NCBI GenBank assembly: GCA_020742395.1
Contig: DYWZ01000046.1
Location: forward strand, 1-35,282
Direction: 5' to 3'
DNA length: 35,282 bases
DNA from: Enterococcus columbae
GTDB lineage: Bacteria > Bacillota > Bacilli > Lactobacillales > Enterococcaceae
A model generated the notes under the pieces. That model was not told the DNA's origin. It saw only the letters and a program-made list of their open reading frames with translations, and did not search any database. A program made the translations under genes and the position numbers. Below are positions 7,265 through 14,935 of this stretch, piece by piece. Position 1 is the first letter of the stretch. Each line of letters begins with the position of its first letter.

Positions 7265-7987
7265 ATGGAACGATTACAAAAAGTGATTGCCCATGCTGGA
7301 ATTGCCTCAAGAAGAAAAGCGGAGGCCTTAATTACAGCGGGGAGAGTAAGTGTTAATGGAAAAATAGTTACAGAATTAGGTGTACAAGTTTCGCCTAAAG
7401 ATAAAATTGAAGTGGATGAAGTGCCGATTTATCAAGAAGAGCCCGTGTATTACCTATTTTATAAACCAAGAGGGGTAATTTCTGCGGTGAGTGATGATAA
7501 AGGCCGTAAAGTAGTTACTGACTTTTTTACCGATGTTAAGCAACGAATTTATCCAGTTGGTCGATTAGACTATGATACTTCTGGTTTATTAATTTTAACG
7601 AATGATGGCCAATTTGCGCAACGCTTGACTCATCCTAAACATGAAGTGAATAAGGTTTATGTTGCAAAGGTAAAAGGGATTGCCGATCAAAAGAAATTAT
7701 ATCCATTAACGAAAGGTTTACGCTATCAAAAGATTCAATATGCACCTGCCAGATATGAAATTCTTTCAACAGATGTAAAAAAACAAACAAGTGTGATTCA
7801 ATTAACGATTCACGAAGGAAAAAATCATCAGGTAAAAAATATGCTTGAAGCTGTACAATTACCGGTTCAAAAATTAAAACGTGAAAAATATGGTGAATTA
7901 ACACTTGCTGGTTTGCGACCGGGGGAATTTCGTGAATTAACCAAAAAAGAAGTTAAACAATTACTTGGTCAATCAAAAAATAAATAA
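7265..7987 (+). CDS. rluB: 23S rRNA pseudouridine synthase RluB
   Basis: The 240-residue protein has an N-terminal S4 RNA-binding domain (residues 1-60, RLQKVIAHAGIASRRKAEAL) and a RsuA/RluB-type pseudouridine synthase domain with the catalytic motif VGRLDYDTSGLLILTNDG (Asp about 102). By family, it converts U2605 of 23S rRNA to pseudouridine. It is the last gene of the xerD-scpA-scpB-rluB unit, a conserved order in Firmicutes, beginning three bases after scpB. The C-terminus GLRPGEFRELTKKEV is typical. Confidence 0.92.
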   Translation: MERLQKVIAHAGIASRRKAEALITAGRVSVNGKIVTELGVQVSPKDKIEVDEVPIYQEEPVYYLFYKPRGVISAVSDDKGRKVVTDFFTDVKQRIYPVGRLDYDTSGLLILTNDGQFAQRLTHPKHEVNKVYVAKVKGIADQKKLYPLTKGLRYQKIQYAPARYEILSTDVKKQTSVIQLTIHEGKNHQVKNMLEAVQLPVQKLKREKYGELTLAGLRPGEFRELTKKEVKQLLGQSKNK

Positions 7988-8003
7988 ATGATTCGTCAAC
8001 TAT

Positions 8004-8024
8004 GGCACTTTGGTGTTTTTTTTG
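8004..8024 (+). terminator. weak terminator after rluB
   Basis: GGCAC (8004-8008) can pair with GTGTT (8013-8017) using two G-U pairs, followed by a run of T to 8023. The stem is short but the U-tract is long, and it lies at the end of the operon. Confidence 0.4.
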
Positions 8025-8066
8025 TAAAATTTATTTTTATCTTAGGCAAAAGAAGAGTTAAAATCA

Positions 8067-8094
8067 TTGTATTTTTTCTCAAATACGATATAAT
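8067..8094 (+). promoter_or_regulatory. promoter of the FMN riboswitch-ribU unit
   Basis: TTGTAT (8067-8072) and TATAAT (8089-8094) are separated by 16 bases. The FMN riboswitch begins about 35 bases downstream. Confidence 0.75.
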
Positions 8095-8128
8095 ACAAAT
8101 GAACTAAAAAATAAATATAACTAAAGGT

Positions 8129-8258
8129 TCGTCTTCAGGGGCAGGGTGTAATTCCCGACCGGTGGTGATAGTCCACGACCTGTTTAGTAGTATTACTAAA
8201 TGGCTGAATTGGTGAAATTCCAATACCGACAGTATAGTCTGGATAAAGAAGATAGAGC
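8129..8258 (+). ncRNA. FMN riboswitch (RFN element)
   Basis: The stretch carries the conserved RFN landmarks in order: CTTCAGGGGCAGGGTG, AATTCCCGACCGGTGGTGAT, AGTCCACGAC, a variable arm, GGTGAAATTCCAATACCGAC, and AGTCTGGATAAAGAAGATAG. It lies 140 bases before ribU. When bound to FMN it should lower riboflavin uptake gene expression. The nearby hairpin at 8292-8322 with its U-rich tail is the likely expression platform. TACCC at 8269-8273 could pair with GGGTA at 8317-8321 as an alternative antiterminator; that part is inference. Confidence 0.96.
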
Positions 8259-8291
8259 GTATTTGATTTACCCAATTTTTGTGTGATTTGG

Positions 8292-8336
8292 ATACCCTAT
8301 TTTCCCTGTGAAAATAGGGTATTTTGTTTATTTTTT
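8292..8336 (+). terminator. riboswitch-controlled terminator before ribU
   Basis: A perfect 13-bp stem (ATACCCTATTTTC at 8292-8304, GAAAATAGGGTAT at 8310-8322) is followed by TTTGTTTATTTTTT. It sits between the FMN aptamer and the ribU start, as expected for transcriptional control. Confidence 0.85.
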
Positions 8337-8400
8337 CACAAAACAAACACGGTAGATTTAATAAGTTCGGTGAAGATGGATCCTTGTCAGGAGGATTTTC

Positions 8401-9006
8401 ATGAAAAGTAGTAAAGTTCAACAATTAGTCGGTATCGCAGTTTTAGGAGCAATGGGGTTGATATTACAATATCTAGCGTTCCCTATTTTTCCAGCACTCA
8501 GTTTTTTAAAAATTGATTTTAGTGATATTCCAGTTTTAATCGGTATGTTTTTATTTGGTCCATTTGCGGGAATAATGACTGCCTTTATTCGTTCGTTTTT
8601 ACATTTATTAACAACAGGAATTGCTGATCCAGCTAATTTGGTTGGAGATGTTGCTAGCTTTTTAGCATCAATGGTTTTTAGTTTACCAATCTATTATTTC
8701 TTTAAAGGAAAATTGAGTAAGAAAAATCAAGTAGTCGGTATTTTATTAGGTGTGCTTTCTCTAACGATTTTTATGAGTGTTGCGAATTATTTGGTTATTA
8801 CCCCTTTATATTTAAAATTTTACGGTGTCAATGCCAATCAATTTTTAGGTATGAGTTTGGCAAAATACATTGCAATCGGTATTATTCCATTTAATTTAAT
8901 CAAAGGTACTTTGGTTAGTGGTGTATTTGTAGTTTTACATGCTAAACTATTGCCTTGGTTATCTAAGAAAACAGTTCGTTCAAACGTTAAGCATCGTGTA
9001 TCCTAA
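8401..9006 (+). CDS. ribU: riboflavin ECF transporter substrate-binding subunit RibU
   Basis: RibU (201 residues) is the membrane S component that captures riboflavin and works with the shared energising module EcfA-EcfA'-EcfT, not encoded here. It has about six membrane helices. The N-terminal LVGIAVLGAMGLILQYLAFP is the EcfT-contacting helix region, and LKIDFSDIPVLIGMFLFGP plus FIRSFLHLLTTG are characteristic RibU motifs. The start is ATG 8401, preceded by AGGAGG (8389-8394). The FMN riboswitch in the leader independently identifies the substrate. Confidence 0.96.
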   Translation: MKSSKVQQLVGIAVLGAMGLILQYLAFPIFPALSFLKIDFSDIPVLIGMFLFGPFAGIMTAFIRSFLHLLTTGIADPANLVGDVASFLASMVFSLPIYYFFKGKLSKKNQVVGILLGVLSLTIFMSVANYLVITPLYLKFYGVNANQFLGMSLAKYIAIGIIPFNLIKGTLVSGVFVVLHAKLLPWLSKKTVRSNVKHRVS

Positions 9007-9045
9007 GCGTTTGATTAAATATTAAGTTTAACAGACAATAATAAT

Positions 9046-9097
9046 AAACGAATCTTCAAAACGGCAAATTCGCTGATAGTTGAAGATTCGTTTTTTT
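9046..9097 (+). terminator. terminator after ribU, possibly bidirectional
   Basis: AAACGAATCTTCAA (9046-9059) pairs with TTGAAGATTCGTTT (9080-9093) and is followed by T residues to 9097. The convergent ferredoxin gene ends 48 bases further on, so the hairpin may serve both strands, with a weaker U-tract on the minus strand. Confidence 0.85.
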
Positions 9098-9144
9098 ATA
9101 TATGTAGCTTAAAATAGTCATTTAAACCCAATGAAAGTTCGTAT

Positions 9145-9384
9145 TTAATCATTGGAAGTTTGATTCAAAAGGATTGCACGAACTGGACACTTACGATATG
9201 CTTGTAATGTTGTAGAAACTTGTGCAGGCTTTAATGATAAATGAGTAGCTGAAGGGGCTTCTTTAAAACAAACAATGCCTTCTTCATCATATTCGAATAT
9301 ATCTGGTGCATAGACTGCACAAAGGCCGCAAGCAATACATTGTTCGGGTACAATTTGACAAATTGATTCCAAAATTTCACCCAC
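9145..9384 (-). CDS. fer: ferredoxin, single [4Fe-4S] cluster
   Basis: The 79-residue acidic electron carrier has CIACGLC (residues 17-23) and a distal Cys in RKCPVRAI (about 65), the four-ligand pattern of Bacillus Fer. The core VYAPDIFEYDEEGIV also matches that family. The start is GTG at 9384, because an in-frame stop precedes it with no ATG between; the Shine-Dalgarno is weak (AGAAAG). The gene is divergent from ypbB with only 15 bases between the two start codons, and the likely promoter (9412-9440) lies inside ypbB. The same fer/ypbB-recQ arrangement exists in Bacillus. Partner enzymes are not evident in the window. Confidence 0.9.
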   Translation of the reverse strand: MGEILESICQIVPEQCIACGLCAVYAPDIFEYDEEGIVCFKEAPSATHLSLKPAQVSTTLQAYRKCPVRAILLNQTSND

Positions 9385-9399
9385 TTTCTGGAGGAATCT

Positions 9400-10398
9400 A
9401 TGAACGAATTTATTCTAGCTTTGTTTTATCAAAAAGACAAGCTTAAACGTAAAACCTTATATTTAATTCTGACCGGTAAAAAAACCACTTCAACTCTTTT
9501 TTATGCTAAAGTGCATGGTTTACTAAGCGTGTTTGGGTTATTTCCGTATCTGAGTGAAACATTCTATGATGATTCAATCAATCAGTTAATCGCGCAAAAA
9601 TTTATTAGACTTGAAGAGGGCCAACTATATAAAGTGAAAAATATAGATGCAATCTATGTAAAATATGAAAAAATATTATCTCAGCTAGATGGTTGGCGTT
9701 TTTCTAGAAATGACAGTCAGCTATGGCGATTATTTCAGTGTTTAGTACAAAATTTATCGGTTTGGCCTGATGAATTAAAGCAAATTCCTTTAGAAGTTAG
9801 TCCTTTTTATACTGTTTGGTTAGATGAAGTATTGAGTAAAATGACAGCTAAAACCAAAGAACAATTTATTCAGGATTGTTATGCTATTTTTGATGCGTTA
9901 CCTGAAAAAGTGAGCTTGTTTTTAATCCAATCCTTATCAGGAGCAGATTATCAAGGTCAGGCTTTTTTTCAGTTATGTCCAAGTGTTTATCAAAACCATC
10001 CTTGGAATGAATGCTATTATTTATCTAGAATCCATCAGTTTTGGTATCAGGTTTTACACCATCCAGATAATTTAGTCTATCAAATTTTTTATACGCAGTT
10101 ACAACTCAATTATAATCAAAGTATGTTACAAACGCGGCATTTATTTTTACAAGGTTATACCATTGAACAAATTGCTAAAATGCGCCGCTTAAAATTAAGT
10201 ACGTTAAATGATCATCTTATTGAATGGGCGTTGGTAGATTCAAAATTTCCTTTTGAAAAATTTGATTTAATGGATGATGCGACCATTTTAACGCAAAGTT
10301 TTCAAGATTTTAAAAACAATTATCCTGAAAAAAACTTTATTTGTTATCGCTTAAGTCAAATTTATCAATTAAGTCTAACTGAAAGTCAAATTACTTAA
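9400..10398 (+). CDS. ypbB: YpbB-like helix-turn-helix protein
   Basis: The 332-residue protein has no catalytic motifs that I can see. It is largely helical and ends with a helix-turn-helix domain at about 245-285 (RHLFLQGYTIEQIAKMRRLK then LSTLNDHLIEWAL), matching the HTH_40-type domain found at the C-terminus of YpbB and of some RecQ helicases. It starts at ATG 9400 after GGAGGAA (9390-9396) and precedes recQ by 15 bases. In Bacillus the same neighbour pair (ypbB with a RecQ-type helicase) suggests that YpbB supplies a DNA-binding module to the helicase; this is inference. Function is otherwise unknown. Confidence 0.78.
   Translation: MNEFILALFYQKDKLKRKTLYLILTGKKTTSTLFYAKVHGLLSVFGLFPYLSETFYDDSINQLIAQKFIRLEEGQLYKVKNIDAIYVKYEKILSQLDGWRFSRNDSQLWRLFQCLVQNLSVWPDELKQIPLEVSPFYTVWLDEVLSKMTAKTKEQFIQDCYAIFDALPEKVSLFLIQSLSGADYQGQAFFQLCPSVYQNHPWNECYYLSRIHQFWYQVLHHPDNLVYQIFYTQLQLNYNQSMLQTRHLFLQGYTIEQIAKMRRLKLSTLNDHLIEWALVDSKFPFEKFDLMDDATILTQSFQDFKNNYPEKNFICYRLSQIYQLSLTESQIT
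9412..9440 (-). promoter_or_regulatory. fer promoter embedded in the 5' end of ypbB
   Basis: On the minus strand, TTGTCT (9440-9435) and TAGAAT (9417-9412) are spaced by exactly 17 bases. Transcription would start near 9405, about 20 bases before the fer GTG. Confidence 0.6.
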
Positions 10399-10413
10399 TT
10401 AGGAGATAATGCT

Positions 10414-11853
10414 ATGTTAAAAGAACAGACGACCTTTTCTTCATTAGAAGAAGCTTTAATGTATTATTATGGTTTCACTGATTTTCGACCAATGCAAAAA
10501 GAAATCATTCAGGCATTATTAAATCGAAAAGATGTACTTGCTCTTTTACCTACTGGAACAGGAAAAAGTTTGTGTTATCAGTTAGCAGGATATTTATTGG
10601 AGGGAGTAGTAATAGTGATTTCTCCATTAGTTTCTTTAATGGAAGATCAGGTGAATAATCTATGGTCGATTGGTGAAAAACGTGTAGTTGCCTTGAATAG
10701 TTTATTGACACCAGCTGAAAAACAATATGTTTTACAAAATTTATCTAACTATAAATTTCTTTTCTTAAGTCCTGAAATGGCTAGCCAGCCTATTGTTATG
10801 CAAGCTATTTCTAGTCAAAAAATTGCTTTGCTAGTTGTAGATGAAGCTCATTGTATTTCTCAATGGGGAATTGATTTTCGACCAGAGTATCGTAATATTG
10901 ATTCATTTAAAGCCTATTTAAATCATCCTTTAACGCTTGCTTTAACAGCTAGTGCGACCCAAACTGTTAAAGAAGAACTTTTAAATTTGGTGCTTTCTGA
11001 TAATTATGAGTTATTTGAACAACCGATTGATCGAAAAAATATTTTTTTACAAGTTATGTCGGTAGATGAAAAATTAACAACACTAAACAGTTTATTAAAA
11101 AATTTAAAGGGTGCAGGAATTATTTATTGTGCCACAAGAAAAAAAGTAGAAGCTTTATATCAAGAATTAAAGTCAGATTATCAAGTTGCTTACTATCACG
11201 GTGGTTTAACCGGTAATCAAAGGCAATTGTTACAAGCGCAATTTAAAAGAAATCAATTACAAATTTTAATTGCAACCAATGCTTTTGGAATGGGGATTGA
11301 TAAATCTGATATACGCTTTGTGATTCATTATGAATTACCGGATAGTTTAGAAAATTATGTTCAAGAAATTGGTCGGGCTGGCAGAGATGGCAAACAAAGT
11401 CAAGCGATTCTGCTTTATCAAGCAAATGATGAGCAAATTCATTATTTTTTACAAGAACAACAAAAAAATGCCCGCATAGAATACGAAAGTTGGCATGAAC
11501 ATGCTCCACAGCTGCTCAACGAACAATATTTATCCGATCAACAGCTCAAATGGCAACAACAAATTCAAAAAGAGGGCTACGAAATATTTATGCAACGTTT
11601 GCGTTCAAATGAAAACGTAAAACTACAAATGTTACAAAAAATGCTAGCCTATATTCAGACGACGAAATGTCGGCGTCAGTGGCTAGCTGAATATTTTAAT
11701 AATACACAGCCAAAGCAACCGACCTATTGTTGTGATATTGATACGGACCTTTCACCAGAATATTTTGAACAAATCCAAGTACATTCAAACCAACAAGAAA
11801 ATGCGGAGAAGCAATGGCCAGCTATTTTCAAAAAAATTTTTAAAACTGATTAA
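10414..11853 (+). CDS. recQ: RecQ family ATP-dependent DNA helicase (short, RecS-like)
   Basis: The 479-residue superfamily 2 helicase shows motif I LLPTGTGKSLCYQ (about 44-56), motif II VVDEAHCISQWG (about 142-153), motif III LALTASAT, motif IV GIIYCATRK, motif V ATNAFGMGIDK and motif VI QEIGRAGRDG. It unwinds DNA 3' to 5' in recombination and fork repair. After the helicase core there is only a short RecQ C-terminal region: the zinc site reads C then PTYCCDID, so two of the usual four ligand positions are replaced, and there is no HRDC domain. The helix-turn-helix function may be provided by YpbB just upstream. ATG 10414 follows AGGAGA. Confidence 0.9.
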   Translation: MLKEQTTFSSLEEALMYYYGFTDFRPMQKEIIQALLNRKDVLALLPTGTGKSLCYQLAGYLLEGVVIVISPLVSLMEDQVNNLWSIGEKRVVALNSLLTPAEKQYVLQNLSNYKFLFLSPEMASQPIVMQAISSQKIALLVVDEAHCISQWGIDFRPEYRNIDSFKAYLNHPLTLALTASATQTVKEELLNLVLSDNYELFEQPIDRKNIFLQVMSVDEKLTTLNSLLKNLKGAGIIYCATRKKVEALYQELKSDYQVAYYHGGLTGNQRQLLQAQFKRNQLQILIATNAFGMGIDKSDIRFVIHYELPDSLENYVQEIGRAGRDGKQSQAILLYQANDEQIHYFLQEQQKNARIEYESWHEHAPQLLNEQYLSDQQLKWQQQIQKEGYEIFMQRLRSNENVKLQMLQKMLAYIQTTKCRRQWLAEYFNNTQPKQPTYCCDIDTDLSPEYFEQIQVHSNQQENAEKQWPAIFKKIFKTD

Positions 11854-11890
11854 ATATCCTTAATTTTTTACGCAAAACTTTTTCTAGCTA

Positions 11891-11899
11891 TGGTATAAT
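11891..11899 (+). promoter_or_regulatory. extended -10 promoter of the LysM protein gene
   Basis: TGGTATAAT at 11891-11899 is an extended -10; the -35 region (around 11871-11876) is poor. It lies 33 bases before the TTG start. Confidence 0.65.
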
Positions 11900-11931
11900 G
11901 ATTCGGAAAGTAAATAGGAGGGAACGTTACA

Positions 11932-12483
11932 TTGCCTAAGAAAGTAAAGAAAAAAGAGAATAGACAAGTGAATGAACCTTGGGAACAACCCATTTATGAA
12001 GTAGAATCAGAACAAGTGCCTTCGCGTGTACAAAGTGGTCGTAGAAAACGTGGCAATCATCGCTTTTTAACTATTGTATTAATTTTATTATTTATCATTG
12101 CAGCAGGTCCAGCGGTGTTTGGTGTGTGGAAATTATATGTTGATCATCAAGCTACAACACAAAAAGTTGCTAGCAAAGAATCTAGTGAAAAATCTGTTGC
12201 TAGCTCGTCAACGACAACCACTTCTACTAGCACTACATCTGAATCAAGTGAATCGACTGAAACATCAGCTACAACTGCTGAATCCAGTGAAAATCAAACT
12301 ACTAATCAAAATGAAGAAACAACCACTCAAGCCGGTGAAGAATACACCACTGTTCAAGCTGGGGAAGGTCCACAGTCAATTGCTAATCGAACAGGTGTTT
12401 CAGTAGAAGATATTTATCGATTAAACGGTATGACTGCTGATAATTTTAGTTTAACACCAGGTCAACAAATTCGGATTAAATAA
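11932..12483 (+). CDS. LysM surface-associated protein (SAG1386/EF1546 type)
   Basis: The 183-residue protein has a basic cytoplasmic N-terminus (1-44), one membrane span at about 45-67 (FLTIVLILLFIIAAGPAVFG), a Ser/Thr/Glu-rich wall-spanning linker (about 80-135) and a C-terminal LysM domain (about 141-183, VQAGEGPQSIANRTGVSVED). LysM binds N-acetylglucosamine in peptidoglycan, so the protein tethers membrane to wall. The order recQ, this gene, cmk, rpsA, der, hup is that of Enterococcus faecalis, where I recall it as EF1546. Start TTG 11932 is nine bases after AGGAGGG. No enzymatic domain is present. Confidence 0.87.
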   Translation: MPKKVKKKENRQVNEPWEQPIYEVESEQVPSRVQSGRRKRGNHRFLTIVLILLFIIAAGPAVFGVWKLYVDHQATTQKVASKESSEKSVASSSTTTTSTSTTSESSESTETSATTAESSENQTTNQNEETTTQAGEEYTTVQAGEGPQSIANRTGVSVEDIYRLNGMTADNFSLTPGQQIRIK

Positions 12484-12504
12484 TAAACAATTTGTATAAA
12501 ATAA

Positions 12505-12555
12505 GTAACTGAGTTTATCAATGAGTTAGCGACTCTTTAAACTCAGTTGCTTTTT
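12505..12555 (+). terminator. terminator between the LysM gene and cmk
   Basis: AACTGAGTTTA (12507-12517) pairs with TAAACTCAGTT (12538-12548), followed by GCTTTTTG. The tail ends 28 bases before the cmk ATG. Confidence 0.72.
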
Positions 12556-12582
12556 GTTGAGAAAGTTATAAGGAGAATATGT

Positions 12583-13263
12583 ATGTCGGATAAATTAAAT
12601 ATTGCTATTGATGGTCCTGCTTCTTCAGGAAAAAGTACGGTTGCCAAAATTATCGCTAAAGATTTGAATTATATTTATACAGATACTGGAGCGATGTATC
12701 GCAGTGTGACTTATTTAGCTTTGAAATATCAGGTTGATTTTGCTGATGAAAAAGCATTAGTCGAGTTAATTCAGCGTTATCCTATTACTTTTAAACAAAG
12801 CAAAGAAGGGCAGTTAGTTTTTGTGGATGGTGAAGATGTTACCACGGCTATTCGTCTACCAGAAGTTACTCAAAATGTATCACAAGTTGCTGCTTTAAAA
12901 GCTGTCAGACAAAAACTTGTACAACAACAACAAGTCATTGCTAAAGCTAAAGGTGTGGTAATGGACGGACGTGATATCGGTACAGTGGTCTTACCGGATG
13001 CAGAAGTCAAAATTTTTCTTGTCGCTAGTGTTGATGAACGTGCACAAAGACGCTACAAAGAAAATCAAGAAAAGGGCATTGCTTGTGATTATGAAGAATT
13101 AAAAGAAGCAATTGCTAAACGGGATTATTATGATTCTCATCGCGAAAATTCTCCTTTAAAACAAGCTAAAGATGCTATTTTAATTGACACGACAGGTATG
13201 TCTATTCCAGAAGTTGTTTTGGCAATTGAAACGATTGCTAAGGAAAAATTAAATCAAGGGTAA
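12583..13263 (+). CDS. cmk: cytidylate (CMP/dCMP) kinase
   Basis: The 226-residue enzyme phosphorylates CMP and dCMP with ATP for pyrimidine nucleotide recycling. It has the P-loop GPASSGKST (11-19), [15 protein letters not shown] (about 34-48), [16 protein letters not shown] (about 125-140) and the lid RAQRRYKE. Upstream in-frame codons exist to 12547 but they overlap the preceding terminator; AAGGAG (12570-12575) seven bases before ATG 12583 fixes the start. Position between the LysM gene and rpsA is conserved in enterococci. Confidence 0.96.
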   Translation: MSDKLNIAIDGPASSGKSTVAKIIAKDLNYIYTDTGAMYRSVTYLALKYQVDFADEKALVELIQRYPITFKQSKEGQLVFVDGEDVTTAIRLPEVTQNVSQVAALKAVRQKLVQQQQVIAKAKGVVMDGRDIGTVVLPDAEVKIFLVASVDERAQRRYKENQEKGIACDYEELKEAIAKRDYYDSHRENSPLKQAKDAILIDTTGMSIPEVVLAIETIAKEKLNQG

Positions 13264-13270
13264 AATTCTA

Positions 13271-13319
13271 TTCGTTAGTTATTCTTTTTTTATTTAGAAT
13301 AACTAACGAATTTTGTTTT
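13271..13319 (+). terminator. terminator after cmk
   Basis: A perfect 14-bp stem, TTCGTTAGTTATTC (13271-13284) with GAATAACTAACGAA (13297-13310), is followed by TTTTGTTTTG. It begins eight bases after the cmk stop. Confidence 0.88.
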
Positions 13320-13335
13320 GATAATATTTTTTTTG

Positions 13336-13370
13336 AAAAAATAAGCGAAATCGCTTTATTTTTTTTGCTT
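13336..13370 (+). terminator. second, tandem terminator before rpsA
   Basis: AATAAGCG pairs with CGCTTTATT across an AAAT loop with one bulge, followed by eight or more T residues. It lies 17 bases after the first terminator and just before the rpsA promoter. Confidence 0.65.
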
Positions 13371-13371
13371 T

Positions 13372-13402
13372 TTGCAATAAACTAAGTATTGTAGTGTATA
13401 TA
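13372..13402 (+). promoter_or_regulatory. rpsA promoter
   Basis: TTGCAA (13372-13377) with TGTATA (13395-13400) at 17 bases, or the overlapping TATATA (13397-13402) at 19. It lies immediately downstream of two terminators and 31 bases before the start codon. Confidence 0.6.
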
Positions 13403-13432
13403 TGAACAATTGTCGGTTAGGAGGACAAATGT

Positions 13433-14644
13433 ATGACAGATTTTGAAGTTCAATCACATGAGACAGTTAACGAAACGATGGAGGAAGCTTTAAACAATGT
13501 ACAAGAAATTAAAATTGGCGACATTGTTAAAGGGGAAGTTCTAGCAATCGAAGACAAACAAGTGATTGTTGGTATTGAAGGCATTGGTATGGAAGGAGTA
13601 GTTCCAGCTAAGGAGTTATCTACCATGCAAGTAGAAGATATCAATTCACTAGTAGCTGTTGGCGATATTTTAGAACTAGTTGTGATATCTACTATCGGAA
13701 AAGATAAAGAAAACGGTAGCTATCTATTATCTAAGCGTCGTTTAGATGCCAAAAAGGTATGGGAAGATATTGAAGCAAAATTCCAAGCTGGTGAGATTGT
13801 AGAAGCACCAATTACTAGCGTAGTAAAAGGTGGCGTAGTCGTTGATCTTGGAGTGCGTGGTTTTGTGCCAGCTTCCATGGTAGACGATCATTATGTCGAT
13901 GATTTTAATACTTACAAAGGAAAAACTTTGAAATTTAAAATTATTGAAATTGAACCATCTGAAAATCGTTTGATTTTATCACACAAAGCAGTGGTTGAAG
14001 AAGAAAAATTAAAACGTAAAGAAGAATTAATTGCTTCAATTAAAGAAGGAGACCAATTAACAGGAAAAGTTGCTCGTTTAACGAATTTTGGTGCTTTCAT
14101 TGATTTGGGTGGTATTGACGGACTTGTTCACGTTTCTGAAATTGCCCATACACATGTTGCTAAACCAAGTGATGTCTTAACTGTAGGTGATTCAGTAGAA
14201 GTTGTCGTATTAAATATTGATCCAACAACTGAACGTATTTCTTTATCAATTAAAGATACTCAACCTGGGCCATGGACGAATATTGAAGAAAAAGTAGCAG
14301 TAGGTAGTGTATTAGAAGGTACAATCAAACGCCTAACTAGTTTTGGAGCATTTGTTGAAATTTTACCAGGAGTAGAAGGTTTAGTTCATATTTCACAAAT
14401 TGCTCATAAACATATTGCAACACCACACGAAGTTTTACGTGAAGGTGAAGTTGTAAAAGTGAAAGTTTTAGATGTTTTACCTGAAGAACAACGTATTGCT
14501 TTAAGTATTAAAGCTTTAGAAGAAAAAACAGTTGTAAATAAATCAGAAGAAGTAGTAGAAGAAGAAACCTATGAACTACCAGAAGAATCAACTGGCTTTA
14601 CTATGGGAGATATCTTAGGCGATGCTCTAAAAAATGAAGAATAA
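13433..14644 (+). CDS. rpsA: 30S ribosomal protein S1 homologue (four S1 domains)
   Basis: The 403-residue protein consists of four S1 OB-fold repeats at about 25-90, 110-178, 197-267 and 284-355, with a short acidic tail. The repeats show increasing similarity to the S1 consensus (LTNFGAFIDLGGIDGLVHVS and LTSFGAFVEILPGVEGLVHI). Firmicute S1 homologues are shorter than the six-repeat Escherichia coli protein and act in mRNA binding during initiation. The start is ATG 13433 after GGAGG; an overlapping ATG at 13429 is out of frame. The gene has its own promoter and is followed by a hairpin terminator at 14796. Confidence 0.93.
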   Translation: MTDFEVQSHETVNETMEEALNNVQEIKIGDIVKGEVLAIEDKQVIVGIEGIGMEGVVPAKELSTMQVEDINSLVAVGDILELVVISTIGKDKENGSYLLSKRRLDAKKVWEDIEAKFQAGEIVEAPITSVVKGGVVVDLGVRGFVPASMVDDHYVDDFNTYKGKTLKFKIIEIEPSENRLILSHKAVVEEEKLKRKEELIASIKEGDQLTGKVARLTNFGAFIDLGGIDGLVHVSEIAHTHVAKPSDVLTVGDSVEVVVLNIDPTTERISLSIKDTQPGPWTNIEEKVAVGSVLEGTIKRLTSFGAFVEILPGVEGLVHISQIAHKHIATPHEVLREGEVVKVKVLDVLPEEQRIALSIKALEEKTVVNKSEEVVEEETYELPEESTGFTMGDILGDALKNEE

Positions 14645-14795
14645 GAGTTGAAAGCACTCTGATATGCAAAAAAGTTTTAGCTAAAGTCAGATACTGACTA
14701 GGCTCGGATTAAACAATTGTTCATAGTTAAAGATTCATTATTTTTAACCTACACGAGACGATACAATTTGTATTGAATATTGAAAATAAAACTTA

Positions 14796-14853
14796 GCGGA
14801 AAGTTCAAAAATTCGAAAGGGACGTTTGAACTTTTCGCTTTATTTGCTTTTTT
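14796..14853 (+). terminator. terminator in the rpsA-der gap
   Basis: GCGGAAAGTTCAAA (14796-14809) pairs with TTTGAACTTTTCGC (14825-14838) with one G-U pair, followed by TTTATTTGCTTTTTT. It lies 150 bases after rpsA; the region between holds only two short palindromes (AGTCAG-ATA-CTGACT at 14685-14699 and AACAATTGTT at 14712-14721). Confidence 0.8.
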
Positions 14854-14874
14854 ATTGAAAAAAATAAGTTTAAC

Positions 14875-14903
14875 TTGCAAGAATGTGTAAGTTTGGGTAA
14901 ACT
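14875..14903 (+). promoter_or_regulatory. der promoter
   Basis: TTGCAA (14875-14880) and TAAACT (14898-14903) are separated by 17 bases, 33 bases upstream of the der ATG. Confidence 0.65.
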
Positions 14904-14935
14904 AATCTAGATTGAGAAAATTAGGAGGAAAGAAT

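Noticed and set aside
8104..8424. Minus-strand open frame of 106 codons
   Set aside because: It is antisense to the FMN riboswitch and the terminator; the RNA element explains the conservation.
12098..12406. Second plus-strand frame of 102 codons inside the LysM gene
   Set aside because: Frame-shifted shadow of the repetitive Ser/Thr linker; Gln/Leu-rich low-complexity translation without a ribosome site.
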